Source: Bacillota bacterium
GTDB lineage: Bacteria > Bacillota > Clostridia > Ch29
Direction: 5' to 3'
DNA length: 38,136 nucleotides
Assembly (NCBI GenBank): GCA_028686075.1
Contig: JAQUCT010000011.1
Coordinates: 1-38,136 of the forward strand
Below are positions 8,527 to 16,699 of the stretch, piece after piece. The first letter of the stretch is position 1; every line of letters begins with the position of its first letter. A model generated the notes under the pieces. It was given only the letters and a program-made list of their open reading frames with translations, searched no databases and was not told the DNA's origin. A program made the position numbers and the translations under genes.

Positions 8527-9438
8527 ATGTTTGCAGACAGACTTATTAAGAGTATAAAAAAGAAGGGTAACCCGTCGGTTATGGGTCTTGACCCGCGGCC
8601 GGGGTTGATACCCCAATTTTTACGGGACAGCTTTGGGGGAGACTTATGCCAGGCAGTGTTTGAGTTTAACAAAGCCCTTATTGATGCTGTGGCGGACCTC
8701 GTTCCGGCGGTAAAGCTACAGATAGCCTTTTATGAAGCCCTGGGGCTTGAAGGACTGAGAGCCTACCATCGGACCGCCCATTATGCAAGGGAAAGGGGCC
8801 TGCTGGTTATTGGTGATGTGAAAAGGGGCGATATATCCTCAACGGCGGAGGCTTACAGGGACGCCCATTTTCACGGGTACTTCCAATGCGATGCAGTAAC
8901 GTTAAATCCGTTCCTAGGATACGACTCGATAGAGCCATTCCTTAAGTCCTGCATCGAGGGAGGCAAAGGAGTGTTCATACTGGTTAAGACGTCAAACCCC
9001 TCATCGGGGGAATTGCAGAACCTAAAGGTGGGGGACGAATATTTATTCCAGTATTTGGGTAGAAAGGTGGCGGACTGGGGAAGAGACCTTATAGGCGAAT
9101 ACGGCTACAGCTCGGTGGGAGCGGTGGTGGGTGCCACCTTCCCCGGCGAACTGGAGGACTTAAGGAATATAATGCCCCATACGCCGCTGCTGGTTCCCGG
9201 CTACGGTGCCCAGGGGGCGGGCGGCACCGCCGTGGCCAACGCCTTTGACGATAACGGGCTGGGGGCGGTTGTGAATTCCTCCCGCGCACTTATGGGCGCA
9301 TACAAATTGGCAGAGAAACCCGAATACATAACAGCCCAGCAGCTAAAAAGATATACCCGTGATGAAGTGCTGAGAATGAGGGATGATATAACCGGTGCAA
9401 TCAAGAATAGGGGCATGGATATCCGGGAAAAATTTTAG
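8527..9438 (+). CDS. pyrF: Orotidine 5'-phosphate decarboxylase, type 2
   Basis: 303 aa from ATG 8527; an in-frame GTG at 8515 sits too close to the GGAAGGAAGG ribosome site. The length and the motif MGLDPRPGLIPQFL fit the long type 2 subfamily rather than the 230-aa type 1 enzyme. The catalytic element is GDVKRGDIS, with Lys near residue 99 and flanking Asp residues. It decarboxylates OMP to UMP, the last step of the pathway. Near the C-terminus, VPGYGAQGAGG and VNSSRALMGAYK are the expected phosphate-binding segments. Confidence 0.95.
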   Translation: MFADRLIKSIKKKGNPSVMGLDPRPGLIPQFLRDSFGGDLCQAVFEFNKALIDAVADLVPAVKLQIAFYEALGLEGLRAYHRTAHYARERGLLVIGDVKRGDISSTAEAYRDAHFHGYFQCDAVTLNPFLGYDSIEPFLKSCIEGGKGVFILVKTSNPSSGELQNLKVGDEYLFQYLGRKVADWGRDLIGEYGYSSVGAVVGATFPGELEDLRNIMPHTPLLVPGYGAQGAGGTAVANAFDDNGLGAVVNSSRALMGAYKLAEKPEYITAQQLKRYTRDEVLRMRDDITGAIKNRGMDIREKF

Positions 9439-9463
9439 GTTCGATGGGGGAGGAGCTAAGCCT

Positions 9464-10243
9464 ATGAAGAAGCCTAACAAGCTGTCGGTGATTGAGAATA
9501 AACCTATAGCAAGGGGTGTCTACAGTTTGAAACTCTATGCACCCGGACTTTATGAAAAGGTGCTGCCGGGGCAGTTTTTCCATATCAGATGCGGTGGGGA
9601 CAAGTTCCCGCTCCTTAGAAGACCCATAAGCCTTTCCTATACCCAAAAGGAGGAAGGTTTTATTGTGTTGGTTTACCGGGTTACGGGCCAGGGCACCGAG
9701 TTTTTGTCCTCCCTCAGGCTGGGGGACCTGCTGGACGTACTGGGACCCTTGGGCAACGGTTTTGAGGTGAAGGCTGACCACCAAAGGGTTGCCCTAGTGG
9801 GCGGCGGCATAGGCATCGCACCCCTGGTGGAGCTGGCCGGAGTATACCGCCAAAGGGCGGCGGTGTTTGCAGGTTTTATGGATGAAACCTTTTTGATGGA
9901 AGAACTGCAGCAAAGGTCGCCGGATGTGAGTATTGCTACCGAGGATGGCAGAACCGGATACAGGGGCTTTGTAACCGACCTTCTTATGCAGCATTTGAAG
10001 GAGCAGAGGCCAAGCATTATATTTGCCTGTGGGCCAAGGCAGATGCTTAAAAGGGTGGCACAGATTGCCGGGGATAATTCGGTAAGCTGCCAGGTGTCGC
10101 TGGAGCAGAGGATGGCCTGCGGTGTAGGGGCCTGCCTTGGCTGCAGCTGTGCAGTAAAAGATAGGGATGGAGCCAGAAAGTATGCAAGGGTGTGCAAGGA
10201 CGGCCCGGTCTTTTGGAGCGAGGAGGTTTGCTGGGATGAGTAA
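9464..10243 (+). CDS. pyrK: Dihydroorotate dehydrogenase electron transfer subunit
   Basis: 259 aa from ATG 9464, preceded by GGAGGAG; an upstream in-frame start would overlap pyrF. It is a ferredoxin-reductase-like protein with the FAD-binding motif RRPISLSY and a nucleotide-binding GGGIGIAPL segment. The C-terminal 2Fe-2S ligands are Cys219, Cys224, Cys227 and Cys244 (CGVGACLGCSC...C). It passes electrons from PyrD to NAD, so the dehydrogenase is the heteromeric type 1B. Its last eight bases overlap pyrD. Confidence 0.95.
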   Translation: MKKPNKLSVIENKPIARGVYSLKLYAPGLYEKVLPGQFFHIRCGGDKFPLLRRPISLSYTQKEEGFIVLVYRVTGQGTEFLSSLRLGDLLDVLGPLGNGFEVKADHQRVALVGGGIGIAPLVELAGVYRQRAAVFAGFMDETFLMEELQQRSPDVSIATEDGRTGYRGFVTDLLMQHLKEQRPSIIFACGPRQMLKRVAQIAGDNSVSCQVSLEQRMACGVGACLGCSCAVKDRDGARKYARVCKDGPVFWSEEVCWDE

Positions 10244-11150
10244 GGTGGACCTAGGCGTTAACATAGCAGGACTGAAGCTTAAAAACCCGGTCATGACCGC
10301 ATCGGGCACCTTTGGGTTCGGCGAGGAGTACGGGGAGTTTTATGACTTAGAAAGGCTGGGTGCGGTGGTGGTAAAGGGGCTTACGCTAAAGCCCCGTGTA
10401 GGTAATCCGCCACCGAGAACGGTGGAGACACCGGCGGGGATGCTTAACAGCGTCGGGCTGCAAAACCCCGGCGTGGACTACTTTCTGGAAAAGGAGCTGC
10501 CGCGTCTTCTGGAAAAGGAGATATGCGTAATCGCAAACATATCCGGCGCGAACGTTGACGAGTACTGCACCATTATGGAAAGGCTTGAGCCCTCAGGCGT
10601 GGCGGCGGTGGAGCTAAACCTTTCCTGTCCCAACGTAAAGGAGGGGGGTATAGCCTTTGGCCTTAATCCGAATTCGGTATATGACGTAACAAGGCGGGTT
10701 AAGGAATGCGGAGATAAGCCGGTTATTGTGAAGCTCTCGCCTAACGTGACCGATATTGTGGAAATCGCCCGGGCAGCCAAAGAGGGGGGAGGGGACGCGG
10801 TGTCCCTTATAAACACCCTTCTGGCTATGGAAATAGATATATGGAGCCGCAAACCCGTGCTGGGAAACGTATACGGCGGTCTGTCAGGGCCGGCGGTTAA
10901 GCCGGTGGCCCTTAGGATGGTGCATCAGGTGGCGGGGGCACTCGATATACCGGTTATTGGTATAGGCGGAATACTTGATTGGCAGGATGCGGTACAGTTT
11001 TTACTTGCGGGCGCAAAGGCGGTGGCGATAGGCACCGCAAATTTTGTAAACCCCCTGGCACCCATTGAGATAATAGAGGGCATAGAAGAGTATGCAAGGC
11101 AGCAGGGCTTTTTAGCGGTGGAGGATATGGTGGGTGCGCTGCAACAATAG
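10236..11150 (+). CDS. pyrD: Dihydroorotate dehydrogenase 1B, catalytic subunit
   Basis: 304 aa from ATG 10236, which overlaps pyrK and follows GAGGAGG. It oxidises dihydroorotate to orotate with FMN. Recognisable elements are KLKNPVMTASGTFGFG at the N-terminus, NLSCPNVKEGG with the class 1B catalytic Cys at about 131, and the FMN-phosphate motif IGIGGILDWQDAVQFLLAGA. Pairing with the adjacent PyrK confirms the NAD-dependent 1B form. Confidence 0.96.
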   Translation: MSKVDLGVNIAGLKLKNPVMTASGTFGFGEEYGEFYDLERLGAVVVKGLTLKPRVGNPPPRTVETPAGMLNSVGLQNPGVDYFLEKELPRLLEKEICVIANISGANVDEYCTIMERLEPSGVAAVELNLSCPNVKEGGIAFGLNPNSVYDVTRRVKECGDKPVIVKLSPNVTDIVEIARAAKEGGGDAVSLINTLLAMEIDIWSRKPVLGNVYGGLSGPAVKPVALRMVHQVAGALDIPVIGIGGILDWQDAVQFLLAGAKAVAIGTANFVNPLAPIEIIEGIEEYARQQGFLAVEDMVGALQQ

Positions 11151-11225
11151 CGAAGGACCTATAAGCTATTGAAGTCATAAGATTCTTCACTATGTTCAAA
11201 ATGACAAGCAAAAAAGCGTAGTTTT
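11151..11225. repeat. Dispersed TTCTTC-type repeat between pyrD and pyrE
   Basis: GCGAAGGACCTATAAG, then AAGATTCTTCACTATGTTC and AAAATGACA, parallel segments at 32170-32250 (CCTTCGCTATCGCTCAGGATGACA; GAAGAATCTTATTGG) and 11880-11922. The spacer has no gene; the pyrE ribosome site AAGGAGGGG starts at 11240. Confidence 0.5.
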
Positions 11226-11252
11226 TCAGAAGTCTCTGATAAGGAGGGGTTT

Positions 11253-11834
11253 TTGTTGGATAATGATTCGGCAATGGATATTTTCACCCGGACCGGAGCG
11301 GTTATGAAGGGGCATTTTTTACTGACTTCCGGGCTGCACAGCGATACCTATATACAGTGCGCCCAGGTGCTTAAGTACCCTGAGTATACGGCACAGCTTG
11401 TCGGGGTTATCGCCGGGGCCTATAGGGATGAAAGAATCGACCTGGTGGTAGGGCCCGCCGTGGGTGGTATACTGGTGGCCTACGAGACTGGGCGGCAATT
11501 GGGTGTGCCCGCTCTGTTCACCGAGCGGGAGGACGGGGTTATGACACTGCGAAGAGGCTTTGACATACCCGTTGGTGCAAGGGTGCTGGTGGTGGAGGAC
11601 GTTATCACCACCGGCGGTTCGGTTATGGAGGTAATAAAGGTGGTAAAGGAGTATGGCGCGGAAGTTTCGGGGGTTGGTCTTCTGGTGGATCGCAGCGGAG
11701 GAAGTATTGGCTTTGGCGTTAAAAAACAGGCTGTGCTTACGTTGGATGTAAGAACCTATTCTCCCGGACAGGACTGCCCGATGTGCCGCCAGGGCACCAA
11801 CGCCATAAGGCCCGGAAGCAGGAGCCTAAAGTGA
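11253..11834 (+). CDS. pyrE: Orotate phosphoribosyltransferase
   Basis: 193 aa from TTG 11253, placed five bases after AAGGAGGGG; TTG 11256 or ATG 11274 are alternatives. It makes OMP from orotate and PRPP. The PRPP motif VVEDVITTGGSV lies at about 113-124. The N-terminal GHFLLTSGLHSDTYIQC and the acidic GPAVGGILVAYE segment are standard for PyrE. It closes the operon; I see no clear terminator directly after it. Confidence 0.95.
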   Translation: MLDNDSAMDIFTRTGAVMKGHFLLTSGLHSDTYIQCAQVLKYPEYTAQLVGVIAGAYRDERIDLVVGPAVGGILVAYETGRQLGVPALFTEREDGVMTLRRGFDIPVGARVLVVEDVITTGGSVMEVIKVVKEYGAEVSGVGLLVDRSGGSIGFGVKKQAVLTLDVRTYSPGQDCPMCRQGTNAIRPGSRSLK

Positions 11835-11859
11835 GTTAGGAAATTTTATATAAATAATA

Positions 11860-11925
11860 CCTTTAAAACTTTATGTTTTCCAGCGTGTCATATTCTTCAG
11901 GCTTCGTTTCTTCAGAATGACATAC
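11860..11925. repeat. Dispersed TTCTTC/TGACA repeat copy
   Basis: AACTTTATGTTTTCCAGCG, TGTCATATTCTTCAGGC, then TTCGTTTCTTCAGAATGACA. The first part is the inverse of the 46-bp unit at 8461 and 32253; the second resembles the GAAGAAGCGAAGCCCGAAGAAT modules at 32140-32210. Confidence 0.5.
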
Positions 11926-11993
11926 AAAGGAAATTATGCTGTTATTTCGTTGTATATAGTTAGCATTAACAACCATCCAGACGAATAAATTTT

Positions 11994-12116
11994 AACGAGG
12001 CGGAAATGTTCCCCATCTCTTAGGTGGCGGGTACAATTTATTACACAGGCTGTGGGTATATTCCCCGCCTCGTTGAAACGCGTAGATGTAAGAAAATTTT
12101 CTACGGATGCGTTATA
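11994..12116 (+). ncRNA. Structured leader of unknown type
   Basis: AACGAGGCGG (about 11994-12003) pairs perfectly with CCGCCTCGTT (about 12064-12073). Inside are CCATC-tctta-GGTGG and CACA-ggc-TGTG hairpins, and an alternative CCCA/TGGG pairing. A second hairpin, CGTAGA/TCTACG flanked by AACG/CGTT, follows at about 12077-12114, just before the ribosome site of the next gene. This looks like a multi-branched 5' leader RNA. I could not match it to a riboswitch class; it might instead be a small inverted-repeat element. Confidence 0.4.
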
Positions 12117-12131
12117 AGGGGTGGTGTTTTT

Positions 12132-13124
12132 ATGAAGACTTTCAAGTATAATAGAAGAAATGTACTAATACTCTTTACGATGGTTGTCATTGCCGCAGCC
12201 CTTGCCTTTGCCTGGCATAGGTACAGGGGCTTGCCGGGAAAAAGCCGCGATGAGGGCAGTATACCCTATCCGATGGTACGCAGCACCGGCAGCGTTTTAA
12301 AGCCGCTGGCCAAAAAGTCCGTCCAAAGCATAGTGGACATAACCTTGGATAATACCGGCTATATAAGGTGGAAGGCATACAGCGGCGAACTGGATGTTCT
12401 CATTGAGGAGGAGAATTTGCTTCCAAGCAGGGGGGACGAGGTGCTGGTTGCGTTGTCACTGCAGCCGCAGGAGGCACTGGTAGCCTGTTACATAAGGGAC
12501 GGCGGGAGGCTTAAGTACATGGGTAAGATACCCAACCTGCTGCCGGTTACCGGTATTTCTGTTTTAAGCAATGCCCACCTGGAAAACAAGCTGCTAGTGG
12601 TAGAACAGGTGCAGGATGAGATGCTGGGAGCCTTCTTTAACGCTCGGTACAGGGATATATTCCTCTGGAAGGATGGACATTTCGACAGGGTGCTGGGTCT
12701 TTTGACCCACTACAACGCGTACTGGAACCGGGCCTGGGACGGTGTAAAGGAGGACGCCAGCTGGCTGTGGCTAAACCAGTCGGCGGAGGTGGACTACTCC
12801 GACAGCGGTGACATTATAAGGGTTAATTACGTGCAGACGCTGCTCCAATCGATTGTTACCGATACCGACAGTATTCCTGAGGCGGAGTACTTTGCGGCAA
12901 GGTATTTCAGGATGGTTAAGGAAGAATACAAATGGGATGGTGACTGGGGCCTTTATATACTGGGGGAATACATTGACAGCCAGACCGGGGAGAGGGTAGC
13001 CCTTTTGGAGGATTACAGGAACAACGTGTCCAGCTTTATTAGGGGCACCGGTTTTGAAATGGTGAAGGTAATGGACAAAAAAGGCGAGATCTCCATAATA
13101 CCCGCCGACCACCTTCAAAAATAG
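12132..13124 (+). CDS. Unknown membrane-anchored protein
   Basis: 330 aa from ATG 12132 with GGGGTGGTG upstream. Residues about 8-28 form one membrane segment after a basic N-terminus (MKTFKYNRRN), so the rest should face outside. The exported part has a repeated-looking beta-rich region (VLVALSLQPQEALVACYIRD; GRLKYMGKIPNLLPVTGISV) and a segment rich in Trp and Tyr (WNRAWDGVKEDASWLWLN). I recognise no family or catalytic motif. It stands alone between the pyr operon and the EamA gene and has a structured leader. Confidence 0.75.
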   Translation: MKTFKYNRRNVLILFTMVVIAAALAFAWHRYRGLPGKSRDEGSIPYPMVRSTGSVLKPLAKKSVQSIVDITLDNTGYIRWKAYSGELDVLIEEENLLPSRGDEVLVALSLQPQEALVACYIRDGGRLKYMGKIPNLLPVTGISVLSNAHLENKLLVVEQVQDEMLGAFFNARYRDIFLWKDGHFDRVLGLLTHYNAYWNRAWDGVKEDASWLWLNQSAEVDYSDSGDIIRVNYVQTLLQSIVTDTDSIPEAEYFAARYFRMVKEEYKWDGDWGLYILGEYIDSQTGERVALLEDYRNNVSSFIRGTGFEMVKVMDKKGEISIIPADHLQK

Positions 13125-13132
13125 GACATGGA

Positions 13133-13180
13133 TAAGGGACGGTTCTTTAGACTTTATAACCCCTAGCGTGTCATCCTGAC
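13133..13180. repeat. GGGACGGTTC core joined to an inverted copy of the 46-bp repeat
   Basis: AAGGGACGGTTCTTTAGAC runs directly into AGACTTTATAACCCCTAGCG and TGTCATCCTGACC. The second part is the inverse of the unit at 8461-8506 and 32253-32298. Both repeat families thus meet here. The rest of the spacer to 13262 holds no gene. Confidence 0.5.
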
Positions 13181-13262
13181 CAGTTGACGGGGGGACAAGG
13201 CATCGAGAGTACTGGGCACAAGCAGATACAAAGGGACGGATTTCTTGTAAAGGGGCGATACT

Positions 13263-14219
13263 ATGAGCACATTAAAAAAGGACAACCCCCGGGATGAGGA
13301 AAAGGAAAGAAGGCTGGGCATCACTCTGGTATTGGCAGGGGGAATCTGCTGGGGCTTTATAGGCATATTCGTGCAGGCCATAGGCCCGGTAATCGACCCC
13401 TTTACATTGTCCATACTGCGACTTGCAACCGCCAGTGCCCTTATGGTGCCGGTTATAATTTACTACGACGGTGCGAGGGCGTTTCTTATTCCCAGGAAAA
13501 ACTTACGTTTCTTTGCCCTGTTTGGCCTGGGTTATTGGACGTTGTACCAGATGAGCTATTTTTCCGCTATACAGATGACTTCTGCAAGCGTTGCGGTGAT
13601 ACTCCTTTATACCGCTCCCTTTTTTATAATTGTGCTGGCAAGAGTCTTCCTGGGGGAGAGGATAACAAAGCGTAAAACCATCGCTGCGGTGCTGGGTGTC
13701 GCCGGGGTATGGGTAATGTTCATGTCCTGGACCACTGGGGCTGCGCCAGGTATGACGCTGGGAGGCATCTTTGGCCTTGCTGCGGGATTCTTCTTTGCCA
13801 CCTATTTCATATACGTAAAAAAGGCACTGGTTTCGTCCAGCCCCTTTATAACAGCATTTTATTCTATGTCCTTCGGGTGCGTATTCCTCATTATAACAAC
13901 TCTTTTGTTCTTTAGGGACAGGATTTATTATCAGCCGGATGCAAGGACTATCCTGTTGATTTTAGGGGTTGCCTTTGTATCCACAACTTTAGGCGGTACT
14001 CTAAATATTATGGGCCTCCAAAGGATGGAAGCCGGGGAAGCGGGTGTACTGGGACTTATCGAACCCATAACAACACTTATTGCAAGCTGGCTAATATTTG
14101 GGGATGTGCTTGGAGGTAGGCAGGTAATAGGAGCACTGCTGGTGCTTACCGGGGCGTACCTTATTTACAGGCAGCCTTCGCCAAGCACCGGTAAGGCGGA
14201 TGAACGATCCGACCGATAA
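13263..14219 (+). CDS. EamA-family (DMT superfamily) transporter
   Basis: 318 aa with about ten hydrophobic segments in two halves, each an EamA domain. The first half starts LGITLVLAGGICWGFIGIFV and contains LRLATASALMVP; the second contains GGIFGLAAGFFFATYFIYVK and ends in GLIEPITTLIASWLIFGD, the usual conserved end of EamA repeats. Such proteins are inner-membrane metabolite exporters. The substrate cannot be told from sequence. It appears to be a single gene with AAAGGGG-type ribosome bases upstream, followed by a palindromic repeat that could terminate transcription. Confidence 0.9.
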   Translation: MSTLKKDNPRDEEKERRLGITLVLAGGICWGFIGIFVQAIGPVIDPFTLSILRLATASALMVPVIIYYDGARAFLIPRKNLRFFALFGLGYWTLYQMSYFSAIQMTSASVAVILLYTAPFFIIVLARVFLGERITKRKTIAAVLGVAGVWVMFMSWTTGAAPGMTLGGIFGLAAGFFFATYFIYVKKALVSSSPFITAFYSMSFGCVFLIITTLLFFRDRIYYQPDARTILLILGVAFVSTTLGGTLNIMGLQRMEAGEAGVLGLIEPITTLIASWLIFGDVLGGRQVIGALLVLTGAYLIYRQPSPSTGKADERSDR

Positions 14220-14226
14220 GCAAAAA

Positions 14227-14251
14227 CGGACAAAGAACCGTACCTTGTCCG
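14227..14251. repeat. Palindromic GAACCGTACC repeat / possible terminator
   Basis: CGGACAA (14227-14233) and TTGTCCG (14245-14251) flank AGAACCGTACC. It has the same core as the copies at 6191 and 34981 but different arm sequences. No T-run follows. Confidence 0.5.
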
Positions 14252-14290
14252 GAAGGGTCATGGCGATAATGTCCAAGTAACAGAGATCAA

Positions 14291-14319
14291 TTGACAACAG
14301 CGCGGAACTGCTATATTAT
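14291..14319 (+). promoter_or_regulatory. Strong promoter of the importer operon
   Basis: TTGACA (14291-14296), a 17-nt spacer and TATTAT (14314-14319) make one of the best sigma-A-type promoters in the window. Transcription should start near 14326, just upstream of the riboswitch-like leader. Confidence 0.75.
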
Positions 14320-14336
14320 ACTGTTTACAAACAAAT

Positions 14337-14495
14337 ATATTGCCTCCGAGTTGTTCGTTTTAAGGCTCTATGCTATGAACGTTCAGCCGATGGGTGGTAA
14401 GGGAAACCGAACTGCCTTCCGCGTTTGAAAAGGAGTGCCAGGCCAATATAAAAATACCGGTACCTCTTCAAAACGGAGGCACCGGTTTTGTGTTT
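14337..14495 (+). promoter_or_regulatory. Riboswitch-like leader with intrinsic terminator
   Basis: ATATTGCC (14337-14344) pairs with GGC-CAATAT (14441-14449, one bulge), and TCC (14345-14347) can pair with GGA (14432-14434), closing a roughly 110-nt domain. Inside are GGCT/AGCC (14363-14366, 14384-14387) and GGTAAGG/CCTTCC pairings and a junction-like GGGAAACCGAACTGCC. Directly after comes a strong terminator, ACCGGTACCTC / GAGGCACCGGT (14456-14486), with a T-rich tail. The promoter-aptamer-terminator-lipoprotein-gene order is that of an OFF-type riboswitch. I could not assign a class: a cobalamin or molybdenum-cofactor aptamer is possible from context only. Confidence 0.6.
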
Positions 14496-14527
14496 CTAAT
14501 AATTATTATTTTAGGGGGAACAGACAA

Positions 14528-15514
14528 ATGAAGAGGTTAGCGTTGCTGCTTATTACAGCGGCCCTTATGTTTAGTTTAATTGCTTGTGCCGGTACCGACC
14601 AACCGGCTTCCGGGGGTCCTTCCGGGGGAGAGGGCCAGCCAGTGGATAAAGATGCTCCGGCCCATCCGGCAGATGATATTGAGAGGGAACCTCTGTACAT
14701 ATTCCTTGACGGCCAAAGCTTGAATGAAGCCGGGTATGCCTATAGCGACATAAAGGAAGTAATGGCCGGTAGGAAGATAGACGGTACGTACTATTACGGT
14801 GCTACCTTGGCCGATATTACCGGTGAGGACCTCTCGGATGTTGAAGGTATCTTTCTTGAAGCGGTGGACGGTTATGTCTCCTACCTAACGGATGTAGACA
14901 GTCTGTACCTTGCCGCCTTTTCCGATAAGAACGATGAGTACCAATCGGTGGTATTGGATGACAGGCACGTATATGGTGGAGCCGCTGCCGGAAGCAGTTT
15001 CAACAAAGGAGTGGTCAATGTCTATCTGGTGTCGACACCCGCTAAGTTTAGCGTTGAAATCCAAAAGAACGGAGAAAAGATAGGGCAGCTTACCATGGAC
15101 GATTTTATGAGAAAAACCCAAGTTGGAGATGACAGGGTTGCCACCGGCATGTTTGACGGTTCCTTCATGTACCAGGGTGGTGCGGCTACCTATGAGGGGC
15201 GTTTTCTTGGCATTGATTACCAGACTATGCTTGCCAAGCTGGAAGGAATGGATATGGACCTGTCCGGCACCATAACAGAAGTAGAATACTACGGCACCAA
15301 CGGGCTTGGAAATGAGGGCAAGAATGGGGAGTATTCAACATCCGAGGGCGATTCAAAGTACTTTGGTTCGGTTGATTTCTTTTGTATGTTCGATGGGATG
15401 ACCTACAACAGTATAACAAGCGACTGTCCCATAGGTCTTACTGCTTTTATAAATGGCACCGGCGGCCGGTGGATGACATATAGTCTATCAGCCATTAATT
15501 TCATAATTGAATAA
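14528..15514 (+). CDS. Lipoprotein of unknown family (possible SUOX-fold-like domain)
   Basis: 328 aa from ATG 14528, preceded by AGGGGG. A signal peptide ends in the lipobox LIAC, with the lipidated Cys near residue 18, followed by a Gly/Pro/Ser-rich linker. The folded part contains YIFLDGQSL, ATLADITGEDLSDVEGIFLE and VDGYVSYL. The last two loosely recall the xxLADLL...v.l.s.DGY pattern of the oxidoreductase molybdopterin-binding (SUOX) fold; this is a weak inference. A second domain has TITEVEYYGTNGL. It is first in the importer operon, so it may deliver or sense the transported ligand. Confidence 0.75.
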   Translation: MKRLALLLITAALMFSLIACAGTDQPASGGPSGGEGQPVDKDAPAHPADDIEREPLYIFLDGQSLNEAGYAYSDIKEVMAGRKIDGTYYYGATLADITGEDLSDVEGIFLEAVDGYVSYLTDVDSLYLAAFSDKNDEYQSVVLDDRHVYGGAAAGSSFNKGVVNVYLVSTPAKFSVEIQKNGEKIGQLTMDDFMRKTQVGDDRVATGMFDGSFMYQGGAATYEGRFLGIDYQTMLAKLEGMDMDLSGTITEVEYYGTNGLGNEGKNGEYSTSEGDSKYFGSVDFFCMFDGMTYNSITSDCPIGLTAFINGTGGRWMTYSLSAINFIIE

Positions 15515-15553
15515 CCACAGGGTGTATTAACAAAGCTTTTGGGAGAGGTGATT

Positions 15554-16699
15554 ATGATTAGGAAAACCACGTCTTTTGTTCTGATTGTACTGATAATTTT
15601 CAATTTTTGCGGCTGCGCTACGGTGTCGCCGGTCGGAGATGTTAAAGACACCAGGGAAATAACAGACCTTTCAGGTAGGAAAGTAGCAGTTCCGGCCAAC
15701 CCATCCCGCATTGCCGCCATGACCGGTCCGTCCTACGAGATGGTGTTTATGCTGGGTGGGCATGACCGGATTGCCATGACAAAAAGTGGGCATACCACAA
15801 ATTATCCGCTGGCACTGCTTACAAATCCCGACCTGGCAAACTACGAGGGGATAGGTGCAAACCCCAGCTCCTCTGTTAATATTGAAGACTACTTAAGCCG
15901 CGAAATCGATCTGGTTATCTATTACAATAACGGTAACGAGTTGAAAAAGTTTGAAGCGGTGGGCATTCCGTCCATTGTACTGACGCTGAACACCGGCCCC
16001 TTTAGTTCGGTGGAGGATGTTATGGCGCAAGACCTGGATGAGTATATAGATAGCTCCACCATAGCGGTTAAGGCACTAGCGGATGTTTTGGGCGGCGAGG
16101 CGGTGGAAGAAGCGGAAAAATGGGGTGAGTACTGCACCGAGAAGATAGAGATGCTTTACCAGCGTACCCACCACCTCACCGATGACCAGCGCAAGACGGT
16201 TTTTTGGGGTAACACCTGGGGTGAAAACATTCTTGCATCATATCCGCTGGATAACCGTTACTATGAAATATGGCTGTGCGGCGGCAAACTGGTGGGACCG
16301 GAGGCCGGTGCCGGAAACTTCCCTGAGGTTACAAAGGAACAGCTTTTTGATTGGGACCCCGATTTAATTCTGGTTGATAATCACGGGAACTATCCGGAAC
16401 TTGTGATAAAGAGCATGTATAAGGAGGGCTCACTGTGGGAGACTTTAAGCGCAGTTAAGAATAAGCAGCTGTACAGAATACCCGCCGGTGTTTTCTTCCT
16501 GGACAAGGGTACCACAACCACTCTTATGCTGCTTTGGCTGGCTGCTATAACCCAACCCGAGCTGTTCGAAGATATCGATATGATTGAGGAAATTAAGTAT
16601 TACTACAAAGAGTTTTATGAATACGATCTGACCGATGAACAGGCCCAGAGGGTGTTGGACGGCTGGTATGAAAGATTGGGGGATGAACCTGACCTATGA
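15554..16699 (+). CDS. ABC importer substrate-binding lipoprotein, FecB/BtuF type
   Basis: 381 aa from ATG 15554 (GGGAGAGG upstream). The signal peptide carries the lipobox FCGC. The mature protein begins ITDLSGRKVAVPANPSRIAA, the standard entry of periplasmic-binding proteins for siderophores, heme, cobalamin and, in the MolA/HI1472 branch, molybdate and tungstate. The two-lobed pattern continues with REIDLVIYYNNGN and WDPDLILVDNHGN. Distinctive features are many Tyr, Trp and Asn in the cleft-like segments (FWGNTWGENILASYPLDNRYY). The permease overlaps it by four bases. The substrate is undetermined; the setting beside molybdenum genes makes an oxyanion or cofactor plausible. Confidence 0.88.
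   Translation: MIRKTTSFVLIVLIIFNFCGCATVSPVGDVKDTREITDLSGRKVAVPANPSRIAAMTGPSYEMVFMLGGHDRIAMTKSGHTTNYPLALLTNPDLANYEGIGANPSSSVNIEDYLSREIDLVIYYNNGNELKKFEAVGIPSIVLTLNTGPFSSVEDVMAQDLDEYIDSSTIAVKALADVLGGEAVEEAEKWGEYCTEKIEMLYQRTHHLTDDQRKTVFWGNTWGENILASYPLDNRYYEIWLCGGKLVGPEAGAGNFPEVTKEQLFDWDPDLILVDNHGNYPELVIKSMYKEGSLWETLSAVKNKQLYRIPAGVFFLDKGTTTTLMLLWLAAITQPELFEDIDMIEEIKYYYKEFYEYDLTDEQAQRVLDGWYERLGDEPDL

Noticed and set aside
14337-14450. Cobalamin riboswitch
   Set aside because: GGGAA and ACTGCC-like bits are present, but the full GGTGAAA...CCCGCCACTG core and the AGCCAGGAGACCTGCC segment are not. Left unassigned.
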